In this document: piece after piece, positions 34,514-43,338 of the stretch | Layout: each line of letters starts with the position of its first letter | Numbering within the stretch: position 1 is the stretch's first letter | Assembly: GCF_010686755.1 (NCBI RefSeq) | Contig: NZ_JAAGXA010000004.1 | Span: 234,427 to 298,426 of the forward strand | Direction: 5' to 3' | DNA from: Nocardioides zeae | GTDB lineage: Bacteria > Actinomycetota > Actinomycetes > Propionibacteriales > Nocardioidaceae | Length of the DNA stretch: 64,000 bases | Translations under genes and position numbers: made by a program | The notes under the pieces: generated by a model | What the model saw: the letters and a program-made list of their open reading frames with translations, nothing else | Databases searched by the model: none | Told to the model about the DNA's origin: nothing

Positions 34514-35371
34514 TCAGAGACCGGGGATCCAGTCGAACGTGTCCGGGTTGGGGCCGGTGCGTCCCTCCTCGCCCTTGTCGAGCGCGGTGATGCGGTTGAC
34601 CTCGTCGGCGGGCAGGGAGAAGTCGAAGATGTCCGCGTTCTCCTTCACCCGCTCCGGCGTGACCGACTTCGGGAAGATGATGTCGCCGCGCTCGATGTGC
34701 CAGCGGAGCGTCACCTGGGCGGGGGTCTTGCCGTACTTCTCGGCCAGCTCCACCAGCACCGGGTCGTCGAGCACCGCGCCCTGCGCGATCGGCGACCACG
34801 CCTCGACCGCCACGTTGAGGCGACCGGAGGCGAGACGCGCGTCCTCGTTCGTCAGGTAGGGGTGCACCTCGATCTGGTTGATCGCGGGCACGATCCCCGT
34901 CTCGTCGACGATGCGCTTGAGGTGCTCCGGGTGGAAGTTGGAGACACCGACGGACGTGGCCTTGCCCTCGGCGGCCAGCTCGGTGAGCGTGCGCCACGTC
35001 GAGACGTAGTCGCCGCCGTAGCGCGTCGGGAGCGGCCAGTGGATGAGGAAGAGGTCGACGTGGTCGACGTCGAGCTCACGGAGCGACTGCTCGAGGGCCG
35101 CGCGGGCGACGGCGGGCTCGTGGGAGTCGTTGTTGAGCTTCGTCGTGATGTAGACGTCCTCGCGGGCCAGGCCCGAGTTGCGCAGCGCACGGCCGACGCC
35201 GGCCTCGTTCTGGTACATCTGCGCCGTGTCGATGTGGCGGTAGCCCGCCTCGAACGCGGTCAGCACCGCGCGCTCCGTCTCGTCCGGCGGCACCTGGTAG
35301 ACGCCGAAGCCGAGCTGGGGGATGGACGTGCCGTTGTTGAGGCTGACGGTCGGGATCTGTGCGGAAGCCAT
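34514..35371 (-). CDS. Aldo/keto reductase
   Basis: 285 aa, AKR5-like. Catalytic tetrad from DTAQMYQNE (Asp, Tyr), ITTKLNND (Lys) and LFLIHWPLP (His). NADPH-binding region near FPKSVTPERVKENADIFDF. These enzymes reduce aldehydes, ketones and some sugars, for example 2,5-diketo-D-gluconate. Substrate unassigned. Lies 60 bases downstream of the alanine dehydrogenase gene on the same strand but without overlap. Confidence 0.93.
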   Translation of the reverse strand: MASAQIPTVSLNNGTSIPQLGFGVYQVPPDETERAVLTAFEAGYRHIDTAQMYQNEAGVGRALRNSGLAREDVYITTKLNNDSHEPAVARAALEQSLRELDVDHVDLFLIHWPLPTRYGGDYVSTWRTLTELAAEGKATSVGVSNFHPEHLKRIVDETGIVPAINQIEVHPYLTNEDARLASGRLNVAVEAWSPIAQGAVLDDPVLVELAEKYGKTPAQVTLRWHIERGDIIFPKSVTPERVKENADIFDFSLPADEVNRITALDKGEEGRTGPNPDTFDWIPGL

Positions 35372-35431
35372 GGGAGTGACAGTGCCACCGCGTTCAAGAT
35401 CATTCCTCCGCGTGAAGCGTCGTGAGGCGTC

Positions 35432-36580
35432 TCACCCGTCGAGGACGGCGCTGAGGCGGACGGCGTCGATCGAGTGCGCGCGCCCCACCGGCTCGCTCGT
35501 GAGCGCCCCGGCGTGCGTCGCGAGACCCTGCGCGAGCGCCGGGTCGGCCACGCAGGCGTCACGCCAGCCCCGGGCGGCGACCTCCGCGACGTACGGGAGC
35601 GTCACGTTCGTCAGCGCGTAGGTCGACGTGTGCGGGACGGCGCCGGGCATGTTCGCGACGCAGTAGAAGGTCGCGTCGTGCACGCGGTAGGTCGGGTCGG
35701 CGTGGGTCGTGGCGCGGGAGTCCTCGAAGCAGCCGCCCTGGTCGATCGAGATGTCGACGAGCACGGCGCCGCTGCGCATCCGCGCGACCGTGTCGTTGGT
35801 GACGAGCGTCGGGGCCTTCGCGCCCGGGACGAGCACGGCGCCGACGACGAGGTCCGCCTCGAGCATTGCCTCCTCCAGGGTCAGCGCGTTCGACGCGACC
35901 GTCTGCACCCGGTGGCCGAACAGCTGGTCGGCCCGCCGCAGCGCCGCGGGGCTGCGGTCGAAGAGCAGCACACGGGCGCCCATCCCCAGCGCCACCGTGG
36001 TCGCGTTGAGACCCGCGACCCCGGCGCCGACGACCACGACGTTGGCCGCGTAGGTGCCCGGCACACCGCCCATGAGCACACCGCGACCGCCGAGCACACC
36101 GGCCCCGGCGCGCATCAGGTGGTAGGCGCCCGCCTGCGGCGCCAGCCGTCCCGCGACCTCCGACATCGGGGCCAGCAGCGGCAGCCCCCCGTCCGGCCCC
36201 TGCACGGTCTCGTACGCCAGCGCCGTCACCTCCCGCGCCAGCAGCTCCTCGGTGAGCGCCTTGTCCGCTGCCAGGTGCAGGTAGGTGAAGAGCACGAGAC
36301 CTGGGCGCAGCCGGTGGTACTCCTCCGCCACCGGCTCCTTCACCTTGAGCACCAGCTGCGCCTCCGCCCAGGTGGCGTCGGCGGCCTCGTCCGCCGAGGC
36401 CCCGGTGACGATGCGGGCGCCCGCCGCGGCGTACTGCTCGTCCGTCAGCGCGGAGCCGAGACCGGCGCCGCTCTGCACGAGCACCTCGTGGCCGTGGGCC
36501 ACCAGCTCGGTGACGCCGGCGGGGGTGAGGGCGACGCGGTACTCGTGGTTCTTGACCTCGGTGGGGACACCGATGCGCAT
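35432..36580 (-). CDS. ald: Alanine dehydrogenase
   Basis: 382 aa, close to the family length of about 371. Start MRIGVPTEVKNHEYRVALTP is diagnostic. Substrate residues lie in LVLKVKEPVAEEY and FTYLHLAADK (catalytic His), the NAD site in VVVVGAGVAGLNAT (about 170), and the second active-site Asp in VLVDISIDQGGCFEDS. Interconverts L-alanine and pyruvate with NAD, important in redox balance and nitrogen use. Single gene, divergent from the HtrA-like protease. Confidence 0.96.
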   Translation of the reverse strand: MRIGVPTEVKNHEYRVALTPAGVTELVAHGHEVLVQSGAGLGSALTDEQYAAAGARIVTGASADEAADATWAEAQLVLKVKEPVAEEYHRLRPGLVLFTYLHLAADKALTEELLAREVTALAYETVQGPDGGLPLLAPMSEVAGRLAPQAGAYHLMRAGAGVLGGRGVLMGGVPGTYAANVVVVGAGVAGLNATTVALGMGARVLLFDRSPAALRRADQLFGHRVQTVASNALTLEEAMLEADLVVGAVLVPGAKAPTLVTNDTVARMRSGAVLVDISIDQGGCFEDSRATTHADPTYRVHDATFYCVANMPGAVPHTSTYALTNVTLPYVAEVAARGWRDACVADPALAQGLATHAGALTSEPVGRAHSIDAVRLSAVLDG

Positions 36581-36728
36581 GGGGACTCCTCGGACTCGTG
36601 GACGCGCGGTGGCGCGGCGGGGCGCGGCCTCGGGGTGTGACGCCGCTCACTCATTGTGACGGGTGCTCACACCGGATTCACAGAGTCCCCTCACCGGACA
36701 TTGGGTCGGCGGGTGTGAACTTGGTGCC

Positions 36729-38180
36729 ATGAACGACTCCCGTCCCTCCGCTCCGCCGCCCCACGAGCCGGAGCGTCCCGCGACCCAGCCGCTCCCCTCG
36801 TACGGCGCGCCCGGCGCGTTCCCGCCGCCGGGGGAGCAGTACGGACAGGGCCCCGCCGGGGCTCACGCCTCCGCGCCTCATGACGCCTGGGGCCAGCCCG
36901 CGGCGTACCCCCAGCAGCCCCAGCAGCAGCTCCCCCCGCCGCCCGGCTGGGGTCAGGTCCCGCCGGGACCCCAGGGACCGTACGGCGCGTACGGCGCGTG
37001 GCCGCCCGCTCCGCCGCCGCGCCGCAGGCGTCGCGCCGGGGTGCTCGCCGCCGTCGCCGGTGGTGTCGTCGGGGCCGCGCTCACGTGTGCGATCACGATC
37101 CCGTTCGTGGACTTCGGCGGCAACGACGACACCCGGCCGAGCAGCTCGACGTCGGGCGGCGCCGACATCGACGACCTCGTCAACCGCGGCGGCGGCGACA
37201 CCGACGAGGCCTCCGACCCCGGCGAGCTGTCCGACGCGGGCGTGCTCCTCGTCAACACGGCGCTCCAGGGCGGCGAGGGCGCCGGTACGGCGATGGTGCT
37301 CACCTCCGACGGGCTCGCGGTCACCAACTACCACGTGGTCGACAACTCGACCACCGTCGAGGTCGAGGTCGCCGCCACCGGGGAGACGCACGAGGCGACC
37401 GTGCTCGGGTACGACGCGTCCGCCGACGTCGCCGTGCTCCAGATCGACGGCGTCAGCGACCTCGACACCGTCACCCTCGACGACGACGGCGGGGTGGACG
37501 TCGGCGACGCCGTCGCCGCGCTCGGCAACGCCGGCGGCCAGGGCTTCCTCTCCGAGGTGCGCGGCGAGGTCACGTCCCTCGACGAGAGCATCACGACGAC
37601 GGACCAGTACAACGGCAACGAGACCGAGATCTCGGGCCTCATCGAGACCGACGCCGACGTGGTGCCCGGCTACTCCGGCGGCCCCATGTTCGACGCCGAG
37701 GGCGAGGTCATCGGCATCAGCACCGCCGCCGCCTCCACCAACGGCCAGGACGGACCGACGTCCTCCGGCCTGCCCGGGGCGCAGGCGCAGGCCCAGGGGC
37801 AGGGCCAGGTCCAGAAGGGCGGCGGCATCAGCTACGCCCGCCCGATCGACGAGGCGCTCGACGTCGTGCAGGCCGTCATCGACGGCGACGAGGGCGACGG
37901 CATCGTCATCGGCACGCCCGCCTACCTCGGCGTCAGCATCGACCCGTCCGGCGGCGAGCCGCTCGTCGCCGCCGCCGAGGCCGACACCCCCGCCGGCCAG
38001 GCCGGCCTCGAGGAGGGCGACGTCATCACCGCCATCGGCGACACCCAGGTGTCCACCTTCGACGAGCTCGCCGCCGCCGTCGCGTCCCACGAGCCCGGCG
38101 ACACCGTCACCATCACCTGGGAGCGCGACGGCCGCGAGATGACCGGCGACGCGACCCTCACGGAGTCGCCGCTGAACTGA
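36729..38180 (+). CDS. HtrA/PepD-like serine protease with PDZ domain
   Basis: 483 aa. A Pro/Gln/Gly-rich cytoplasmic tail (about 1-100), one membrane helix (about 104-124), a trypsin-like domain with His in VTNYHVVDN (about 203), Asp in GYDASADVAVL and Ser in VPGYSGGPMF (the usual GNSGGP is GYSGGP here), and a PDZ domain from about 390 (GVSIDPSGGEPLV, AGLEEGDVITAIGDTQV). Extracytoplasmic quality-control protease of the mycobacterial PepD/HtrA type. Ends just before a pair of palindromic repeats. Confidence 0.92.
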   Translation: MNDSRPSAPPPHEPERPATQPLPSYGAPGAFPPPGEQYGQGPAGAHASAPHDAWGQPAAYPQQPQQQLPPPPGWGQVPPGPQGPYGAYGAWPPAPPPRRRRRAGVLAAVAGGVVGAALTCAITIPFVDFGGNDDTRPSSSTSGGADIDDLVNRGGGDTDEASDPGELSDAGVLLVNTALQGGEGAGTAMVLTSDGLAVTNYHVVDNSTTVEVEVAATGETHEATVLGYDASADVAVLQIDGVSDLDTVTLDDDGGVDVGDAVAALGNAGGQGFLSEVRGEVTSLDESITTTDQYNGNETEISGLIETDADVVPGYSGGPMFDAEGEVIGISTAAASTNGQDGPTSSGLPGAQAQAQGQGQVQKGGGISYARPIDEALDVVQAVIDGDEGDGIVIGTPAYLGVSIDPSGGEPLVAAAEADTPAGQAGLEEGDVITAIGDTQVSTFDELAAAVASHEPGDTVTITWERDGREMTGDATLTESPLN

Positions 38181-38263
38181 GCCTTACCCCAGGCTCCCGC
38201 TGACCCAGGGCGCCGCACGGCCGAGGACCCGAGACCTTGCCGTGCGGCGCTCTGTTGTGTCGT

Positions 38264-38335
38264 CGTGTAACGCGGTGTCCGGGCTACTCCACACGTGGAC
38301 GACCACCGCGGAGGTAGCACTAACACCGCGCTAGA
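38264..38335. repeat. Palindromic repeat, family III copy 1 (degenerate right end)
   Basis: Begins CGTGTAACGCGGTGTCCGG and ends with a decayed arm (ACACCGCGCTAG). Same core as the 74-base elements at 38429 and 50056. It lies downstream of the HtrA-like gene. Confidence 0.8.
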
Positions 38336-38428
38336 TATCAGCCGGACGAGCACGGCCCCGGGAGCGGTCGGCCGTCGGTCCGGCTCGGGCGGTGGGGGTT
38401 GGGGCGGGGACCTGGATCTTGGCGCACG

Positions 38429-38502
38429 CGTGTAACGCGGTGTTACTGCTACTTGTGCGGTGGTCGACCACGTGTGCAGTAGCCCGGACACCGCGTTACA
38501 CG
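38429..38502. repeat. Palindromic repeat, family III copy 2 (74 bases)
   Basis: Terminal arms CGTGTAACGCGGTGT and ACACCGCGTTACACG are perfect inverted repeats; a central GGTCGACC is also palindromic. In inverse orientation to copies 1 and 3. Its reverse complement differs from the element at 50056-50129 at only about seven positions. Confidence 0.85.
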
Positions 38503-38536
38503 GGGCCGACGGGACCACCCCACCCCCGAAACGCAA

Positions 38537-38577
38537 CGTGGCCCCAGCGCGACGGAAACCGTCGCGCTGGGGCCACG
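38537..38577. terminator. Perfect 19-bp terminator hairpin
   Basis: 38537-38555 and 38559-38577 are perfectly complementary around an AAA loop, between the HtrA-like gene and the convergent MMPL gene. Confidence 0.8.
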
Positions 38578-38591
38578 CCCCGGCGTACCGC

Positions 38592-40871
38592 TCAGTCGTG
38601 CCGCGCGTGCGCGCGCTCGAGGCTCTCGCCCTCGACGTCGACGCGGGGCAGGATGCGGTCGAGCCAGCGGGGGAGCCACCAGGCCTTCTCGCCCATGAGG
38701 TACATCAGCGCCGGGATCAGCGTCATCCGCACGACGAAGGCGTCGATGAAGACGGCCGTCGCCAGGGCGAAGCCCATCGCCTTGATGAACGACATGTCCA
38801 TCAGCATGAACGCGGCGAAGACCGACATCATGATGACCGCGGCCGCAGCCACGACGCGCGCCGAGTTGCGGAAGCCGTCGATGACGGCCGCGACCGAGTC
38901 GGCGCCGTGGACGTGGGCCTCGCGGATCCGGGTCACGAGGAACACCTGGTAGTCCATCGCCAGGCCGAACACCACGCCCACCAGGAAGATCGGCATGAAG
39001 CTCACGAGGGGCTGGCCCTCGACGAGCCCGAGCGCACCGTCCTGGAAGACCAGCACGGTGATGCCGAGCGTGGCGAGCACCGTCAGCAGGAAGCCGAGGG
39101 TGGCGGTGAGCGGCACCAGGATCGAGCGGAACACCAGCACGAGCAGCAGGAACGCCAGACCGATCACGACGGTCAGGTAGATCGGCAGCGCGTCGTTGAG
39201 CCGGTCCGAGACGTCCACGGCGACGGCGGTCATGCCGGTGACGCCCAGCTCGGCGCCGGTCGACGACTCGATGTCGCCCTGGGTGTCGCGCAGGTCGGCG
39301 AGGAGGTCCGTGGTGGCGGCGTCCTCGGCGCTCGACTCGGGGGTGATGAGCACCAGGGCGCCGGTCGCTGCCGCGGGGTCGCCCTCCGGGTCGGCGTTCG
39401 TCTGCGTGATCTGCGCGTGCGCGACGTCGTCCTGCTCCGAGGCCCAGGCGACGACCTCGCCGAAGGCGGCCTGGCGCTCGGCGTCGTCCGCGATGTCCCG
39501 ACCGTCGACGACCGCGAGCAGCGGCGCCTGCCGACCGTCACCGAACGCCTCGGCGATGAGGTCGGACGCCTTGCGCTGCGTCGTGTCGCTCGGGCTCGTC
39601 GAGTCGCTGGGCAGGGCGAGCTGCAGGTTCTGCACGGGTACGGCGAGAGCGCCGAGCGCGATGACCACGAGCACCACGGCGGCGAGCGGCGAGCGCCCGA
39701 CGAGCTTGGCCCAGCGCACGCCGTTGTTGACGATGCGGCCCTTCTCGTCGCGCTGCGGGGCGTAGCGCCGCACGGTGCCGCCGAAGGCCTTCGACTTGAG
39801 CATGCCGAGCACGGCCGGCAGCAGCGTCAGGGCGACGAGCACGGCGAGGAACACGCCGCTCGCCGCGGCGAGACCCATCGCGGTGAGGAACGGGATGCGC
39901 ACGACGGCCAACGCCGCGAGGGCGATGAGGACGGTCAGGCCGGCGAAGACGACGGCGGACCCCGCCGTGCCGACCGCGATGCCTGCCGCCTCCTCGCGGT
40001 CGTCGGTGTGCTCCAGCTCGCTGCGGTAGCGGGCCAGGATGAACAACGCGTAGTCGATGCCGACCGCCAGGCCGATCATCACCGCCAGGATCGGGGTCAT
40101 GTCGGAGACGTCGGTGAACGCCGTCATGCCGGTGACGCCGAGCGAGGTCAGGGCGACGCCCACGATGGCGGTGACGATGGGCAGGCCGGCCGCCACGAGC
40201 GAGCCGAACGTCAGCACGAGCACGACGAGGGCGACCGCGATGCCGATGAGCTCGGAGGCACCGCTGATCTCCATGACCTGCAGGCCGGGACCGTTGGCCT
40301 CGACCTCGAGCCCGTCGCCGCGCGCGTCGTCGAGGAGCTCCAGGATCGCGTCCTGGCTCTCGGGCTCGATGTCGGTGGGCTCGTCGACGTCGAAGTCGAA
40401 GGTGATGAGACCGACCCGGCCGTCCGCGTCGACGGGCGCGAGGTTGGCGACGTCCTCCGGGCTGGCGCCACCGGCCGACAACGCCTCCTCCTGGGCGGCG
40501 GCCGCGGCCACCGGGTCGAGGATCGGCGCCTGCTCGCTGGACAGCACCTGCGGGCTGTCGGAGATGTCGGTGACGAGCTGGGAGATGCGGTCGGCGTACG
40601 CCGGGTCGCTCAGCTGCTCACCCTCCGGCACCGCGACGACGACGGTGACCGAGGTGTCGTTGAGGGCGTCCTCGGAGCCGGGGAACAGCTCCTCCTGGAG
40701 CTCGCTCGCCCGCTCCGAGGGGATGCCGGGGATCGAGAACGTGCTGCTCGTCGGCTGCTGGATCGCCAGGGCGGTGAAGCCCACGGCGACGAGCGCGACG
40801 ACCCAGACGCCGATGAAGGCCGGCCATCGCCGGAAGGCGGTCTTTCCGAGCCGGTAGAGAAGGGTGGCCAT
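38592..40871 (-). CDS. MMPL family RND-type transporter
   Basis: 759 aa, two repeats of a large external loop plus six membrane helices, 12 helices in all. Proton-relay Asp-Tyr pairs are in GIDYALFILARYRSEL and LAMDYQVFLVTRIREA. MMPL proteins export lipids, siderophores or drugs across the membrane in actinobacteria. The ATG at 40871 has AGGAG upstream. It follows the TetR gene by 66 bases on the same strand, so expression is probably under that repressor. Substrate unknown. Confidence 0.93.
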   Translation of the reverse strand: MATLLYRLGKTAFRRWPAFIGVWVVALVAVGFTALAIQQPTSSTFSIPGIPSERASELQEELFPGSEDALNDTSVTVVVAVPEGEQLSDPAYADRISQLVTDISDSPQVLSSEQAPILDPVAAAAAQEEALSAGGASPEDVANLAPVDADGRVGLITFDFDVDEPTDIEPESQDAILELLDDARGDGLEVEANGPGLQVMEISGASELIGIAVALVVLVLTFGSLVAAGLPIVTAIVGVALTSLGVTGMTAFTDVSDMTPILAVMIGLAVGIDYALFILARYRSELEHTDDREEAAGIAVGTAGSAVVFAGLTVLIALAALAVVRIPFLTAMGLAAASGVFLAVLVALTLLPAVLGMLKSKAFGGTVRRYAPQRDEKGRIVNNGVRWAKLVGRSPLAAVVLVVIALGALAVPVQNLQLALPSDSTSPSDTTQRKASDLIAEAFGDGRQAPLLAVVDGRDIADDAERQAAFGEVVAWASEQDDVAHAQITQTNADPEGDPAAATGALVLITPESSAEDAATTDLLADLRDTQGDIESSTGAELGVTGMTAVAVDVSDRLNDALPIYLTVVIGLAFLLLVLVFRSILVPLTATLGFLLTVLATLGITVLVFQDGALGLVEGQPLVSFMPIFLVGVVFGLAMDYQVFLVTRIREAHVHGADSVAAVIDGFRNSARVVAAAAVIMMSVFAAFMLMDMSFIKAMGFALATAVFIDAFVVRMTLIPALMYLMGEKAWWLPRWLDRILPRVDVEGESLERAHARHD

Positions 40872-40937
40872 CGCTGGTGCTCCTGTCGGGTGCGGGCGTG
40901 GGGTGCGGGCGTCGGGCTGGTGCGTCGGGGTGCCGGC

Positions 40938-41537
40938 TCAGGCGAGCAGCCGGCGGATGGTGCCGAAGTGGCGCGAGAAGAGGTCGGGCAGCGGGGTGTC
41001 GTCGCCGGCGATGCTGGCGTCGATGGCGGTGTCGAACACGACGAGCAGCACGCGGATGAGGAGCAGGGCGCCCTCCTGGTCGAGCTGCTCACCGCCGCGG
41101 GCGCGGACGGCTTCCTGGAGGTCGACGGCGAGCTCGGCGAAGCGGTCGTGGACCGCCTCGACCAGCCGGGGGATCTGGAAGAGCTGGCGGTGCAGCACCA
41201 TCTCCTCCCGCGTGGGCTCCTCGACCCCCAGCACCTCGCGGGCGAGGTGCTCGAGGTCCGCCCCGAGGTTGCCCGTCGGTCCGCCCCGGGCGAAGGCCTC
41301 CATGGCGTCGGCCGGCACGTCGACCCGGGGACCCAGGCAGGCGTCCACCTTCGACGGGTAGTAGTTGAAGAGGGTGCGGCGTGCGACCCCCGCCGCCTCG
41401 GCGAGCTCGTCCATCGTGAAGCCGTCGAGGCCGTGCTCCGTCGCCAGGCGCTGCGCGGACAGCGTGATGCGGCGCGCCGTCTCCTCGCGCTTGCTGGTGC
41501 GGTGGTCTGCCCCGCCGCTTTCTGCACTCGTGCTCAC
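40938..41537 (-). CDS. TetR family transcriptional regulator
   Basis: About 199 aa. N-terminal HTH: KREETARRITLSAQRLATEHGLDGFTMDELAEAAGVARRTLFNYYPSKVDA, then an all-helical ligand domain. GTG at 41537 is preferred because a palindrome just upstream (41541-41554) would otherwise be coding; the frame stays open to 41573. Located upstream of the MMPL gene in a likely bicistronic operon and divergent from a nitroreductase. Likely represses the exporter until a ligand binds. Confidence 0.9.
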   Translation of the reverse strand: MSTSAESGGADHRTSKREETARRITLSAQRLATEHGLDGFTMDELAEAAGVARRTLFNYYPSKVDACLGPRVDVPADAMEAFARGGPTGNLGADLEHLAREVLGVEEPTREEMVLHRQLFQIPRLVEAVHDRFAELAVDLQEAVRARGGEQLDQEGALLLIRVLLVVFDTAIDASIAGDDTPLPDLFSRHFGTIRRLLA

Positions 41538-41540
41538 GAA

Positions 41541-41554
41541 GTGCAAGTTTGCAC
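41541..41554. promoter_or_regulatory. Palindrome, probable TetR operator
   Basis: GTGCAAGTTTGCAC has 6-bp arms around GT, immediately upstream of the TetR start and in the region shared with the divergent nitroreductase gene. Related half-sites (AGTGCAA, GTGCAG) lie nearby on both sides. Confidence 0.6.
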
Positions 41555-41650
41555 TGCGTATCCGAAAGTGCAAAAGACTCGCGCTGTGACGTGTGCCGCA
41601 GTCGGGGGCCGGGCGGGGGTGGACGTGGGTCCGTAGCCCACAATCGAGGC

Positions 41651-42283
41651 ATGTCCGTCACGCAGGAGACCCCCGTCCGCGCGCCGCGCCCCGGCGCCGA
41701 GGTGCTCGCCGAGCCCATGCGCTCGCGCTGGAGCCCCGCGGTGTTCGCCACCGACGTCCCCGTCGGCGACGACGAGCTCGCCGGGATGCTGACCGCCGCC
41801 GCCTGGGCGCCGTCGACCGGGAACACGCAGCCGTGGGCGTACGTCGTCACCCGGGCCGGCACCGCGGCGTACGACGCCGTCATCGCCAGCCTGAGCAACG
41901 GCAACTCGGGGTGGGTGCCCACCGCGCCCGTCGTGATCGTCGCCGCCGCGCTCGTCGGGGAGTGGGAGGGCCGGAAGGGGATGGGCGACTACGCGCTCTA
42001 CGACCTCGGCCAGTCCGTCGCGCACCTCACCCTGCAGGCACAGGCCGTCGGGCTGCACACGCACCAGTTCGCCGGCTTCGACCACGAGGCGGCCGCGGCC
42101 GCGCTCGGCATCCCCGAGGCCTACCGGCCCATGGTCGGCATCGCCGTCGGCCGCCTGGGCGGCGACGAGCACGTCGCACGCGCCACCGAGGGCGACGTCG
42201 CGCGCCACACCAAGGACCGCACGCGCCGGGGCGCCTCCGAGGTGGGGTACGACGGCGTCTGGGGCACGCCCTTCCCGGGCTGA
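41651..42283 (+). CDS. Nitroreductase family protein
   Basis: 210 aa. FMN-binding MRSRWSPAVFATD (Arg-Ser-x-Arg type), the hallmark AAAWAPSTGNTQPWAYVV (about 54-71) and GLHTHQFAGFDHEAAAAALGIPE, ending with VGIAVGRLGGDEHVA. Flavin-dependent NAD(P)H oxidoreductase; natural substrate unknown. Divergent from tetR across the operator region. Ends before a block of repeats. Confidence 0.92.
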   Translation: MSVTQETPVRAPRPGAEVLAEPMRSRWSPAVFATDVPVGDDELAGMLTAAAWAPSTGNTQPWAYVVTRAGTAAYDAVIASLSNGNSGWVPTAPVVIVAAALVGEWEGRKGMGDYALYDLGQSVAHLTLQAQAVGLHTHQFAGFDHEAAAAALGIPEAYRPMVGIAVGRLGGDEHVARATEGDVARHTKDRTRRGASEVGYDGVWGTPFPG

Positions 42284-42353
42284 CCAGCCGGTCGCGCGGG
42301 GGGCGCGGGTCGCAGGGCGGCGCCCCTCGGGGGGAGGGGGGCTCCCCTCGGAG

Positions 42354-42452
42354 GAAAGAAAACGCGGACGGGACGGTCGGAGAAGCCCGGTTGGCACGTT
42401 CCAATCGACCGGCCGGTCCGCGTTTTCATTCGCCGGGTCCGCGTTTTCTTTC
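42354..42452. repeat. Compound inverted and direct repeat
   Basis: GAAAGAAAACGCGGAC (42354-42369) is perfectly complementary to GTCCGCGTTTTCTTTC (42437-42452); a third near-copy GTCCGCGTTTTCATTC lies at 42416-42431. A smaller dyad CCGGTTGG/CCAATCGACCGG is in the middle. The 3' end of the convergent small membrane gene is encoded inside this repeat. Confidence 0.75.
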
Positions 42453-42629
42453 GCCGGAGTCGGAGCCGGAGCCGCCGGAGCTGCCGTCGGAGTCCGACCC
42501 CGGTTCGCCCGTGGCCGGCCCGGTGCGGCGTCCGCCACGCCGGGCCAGGACGGCGAACACCACCAGCACCACCAGCACGACGCCGAGCACCACGAGGCCC
42601 AGCACCACCATCGACCCGAGCTGTGCCAT
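42426..42629 (-). CDS. Small single-pass membrane protein of the MNIO operon
   Basis: 67 aa: a hydrophobic helix (about 6-28, GSMVVLGLVVLGVVLVVLV), a basic RRGGRR and a polar Asp/Ser/Gly-rich tail. The ATG overlaps the stop of the preceding cysteine-rich gene (TGATG), so it is translationally coupled despite a weak ribosome site. Its last residues GERKRGPGE are encoded by a repeat unit. No family recognised. It may help membrane localisation of the modified product (inference). Confidence 0.62.
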   Translation of the reverse strand: MAQLGSMVVLGLVVLGVVLVVLVVFAVLARRGGRRTGPATGEPGSDSDGSSGGSGSDSGERKRGPGE

Positions 42630-42889
42630 CAGCTGCTCGACCCGCAGCCGCCGCCACCGCACGACGACCCGGAGCTGCACGAGCTCGAGCTGCAGGAGCT
42701 GGACCCGCAGGACGAGTCGTTGCCGGAGTCGCTGCTGCCGCAGCCCCCGACGTACCCGCCGCCCGCGCCGTACGCCCCGCGGCGCCCGCGGGACCGGCGC
42801 CGCTGGCTCGAGGTCGCGTTGGTGCTGACGGCGAGGGCGATCGCTCCGGCCACCACCGCCAGCACGACGCACACGATGACGATCGTCAT
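42629..42889 (-). CDS. Membrane-anchored Cys/Ser/Gly-rich small protein, possible MNIO substrate
   Basis: 86 aa. Hydrophobic N-terminal helix (3-22), a basic linker RRRSRGRRG (31-38), then a low-complexity tail with cysteines at 50, 61, 66, 71, 77 and 82, mostly one every five residues, separated by Ser/Gly. Starts with ATG overlapping the partner gene stop and ends overlapping the next start. Regularly spaced Cys in a low-complexity tail beside a DUF692 enzyme is what one expects of a RiPP precursor-like substrate. This role is an inference; no homologue is recalled. Confidence 0.75.
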   Translation of the reverse strand: MTIVIVCVVLAVVAGAIALAVSTNATSSQRRRSRGRRGAYGAGGGYVGGCGSSDSGNDSSCGSSSCSSSSCSSGSSCGGGGCGSSS

Positions 42890-43338
42890 GGTGCAGCTCC
42901 TTCCGAGAGGCCGGCGCGGGGCCGGCGGGTGAGGTGCCAGGTGCGGCTACCCAGTCCGAGGACCAGGGCCCGCCGACCGGCGATCGTCACGACGGCCGCG
43001 CGGCGGCGTCCGTCGTGGACGGCGTGGAGACGCAGCCAGTCGGCGGCGTCGGGATGGGCCTGCGGGAGCCACGCGGCGAAGGCCGCGAGGTCGTCGTGCG
43101 CGCACCCGGCAGCCGGGTGCGTGGCCGCCCAGCCGTGGAAGCGGTCGCGCCAGGCGGGCAACAGGTCGAGCTCGGGCGCGATGCGGAGCACGGCGTCGCT
43201 GCGCTTGCGGTGCAGCACGCGGGTCGTCAGCGCCGTTCCCGCCGCGCTCGCCGGGGCGAACCCGGGCGGGACGTCCCCGCGCAGCAGCGCGGCCAGCACC
43301 TCCTCCTGACGGCCGGCCAGCCGCGCGCGGGCGCTCAC
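42886..43338 (-). CDS. MNIO partner-like protein
   Basis: 150 aa, GTG start overlapping the stop of the MNIO gene (GTGA). N-terminus RLAGRQEEVLAALLRGDVPPGF resembles the helical N-terminus of DUF692 partner proteins (DUF2063/HvfC, MbnC-like); the middle is HGWAATHPAAGCAHDDLAAFAAWLPQ and the C-terminus ends VVTIAGRRALVLGLGSRTWHLTRR. Partner proteins recruit the precursor peptide to the MNIO enzyme. Assignment rests on position and general pattern, so it is tentative. Confidence 0.65.
   Translation of the reverse strand: MSARARLAGRQEEVLAALLRGDVPPGFAPASAAGTALTTRVLHRKRSDAVLRIAPELDLLPAWRDRFHGWAATHPAAGCAHDDLAAFAAWLPQAHPDAADWLRLHAVHDGRRRAAVVTIAGRRALVLGLGSRTWHLTRRPRAGLSEGAAP

Noticed and set aside
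38264..38502. CRISPR array
   Set aside because: The repeats are palindromic, only two copies are adjacent, they are in opposite orientation and there are no regular spacers or cas genes.
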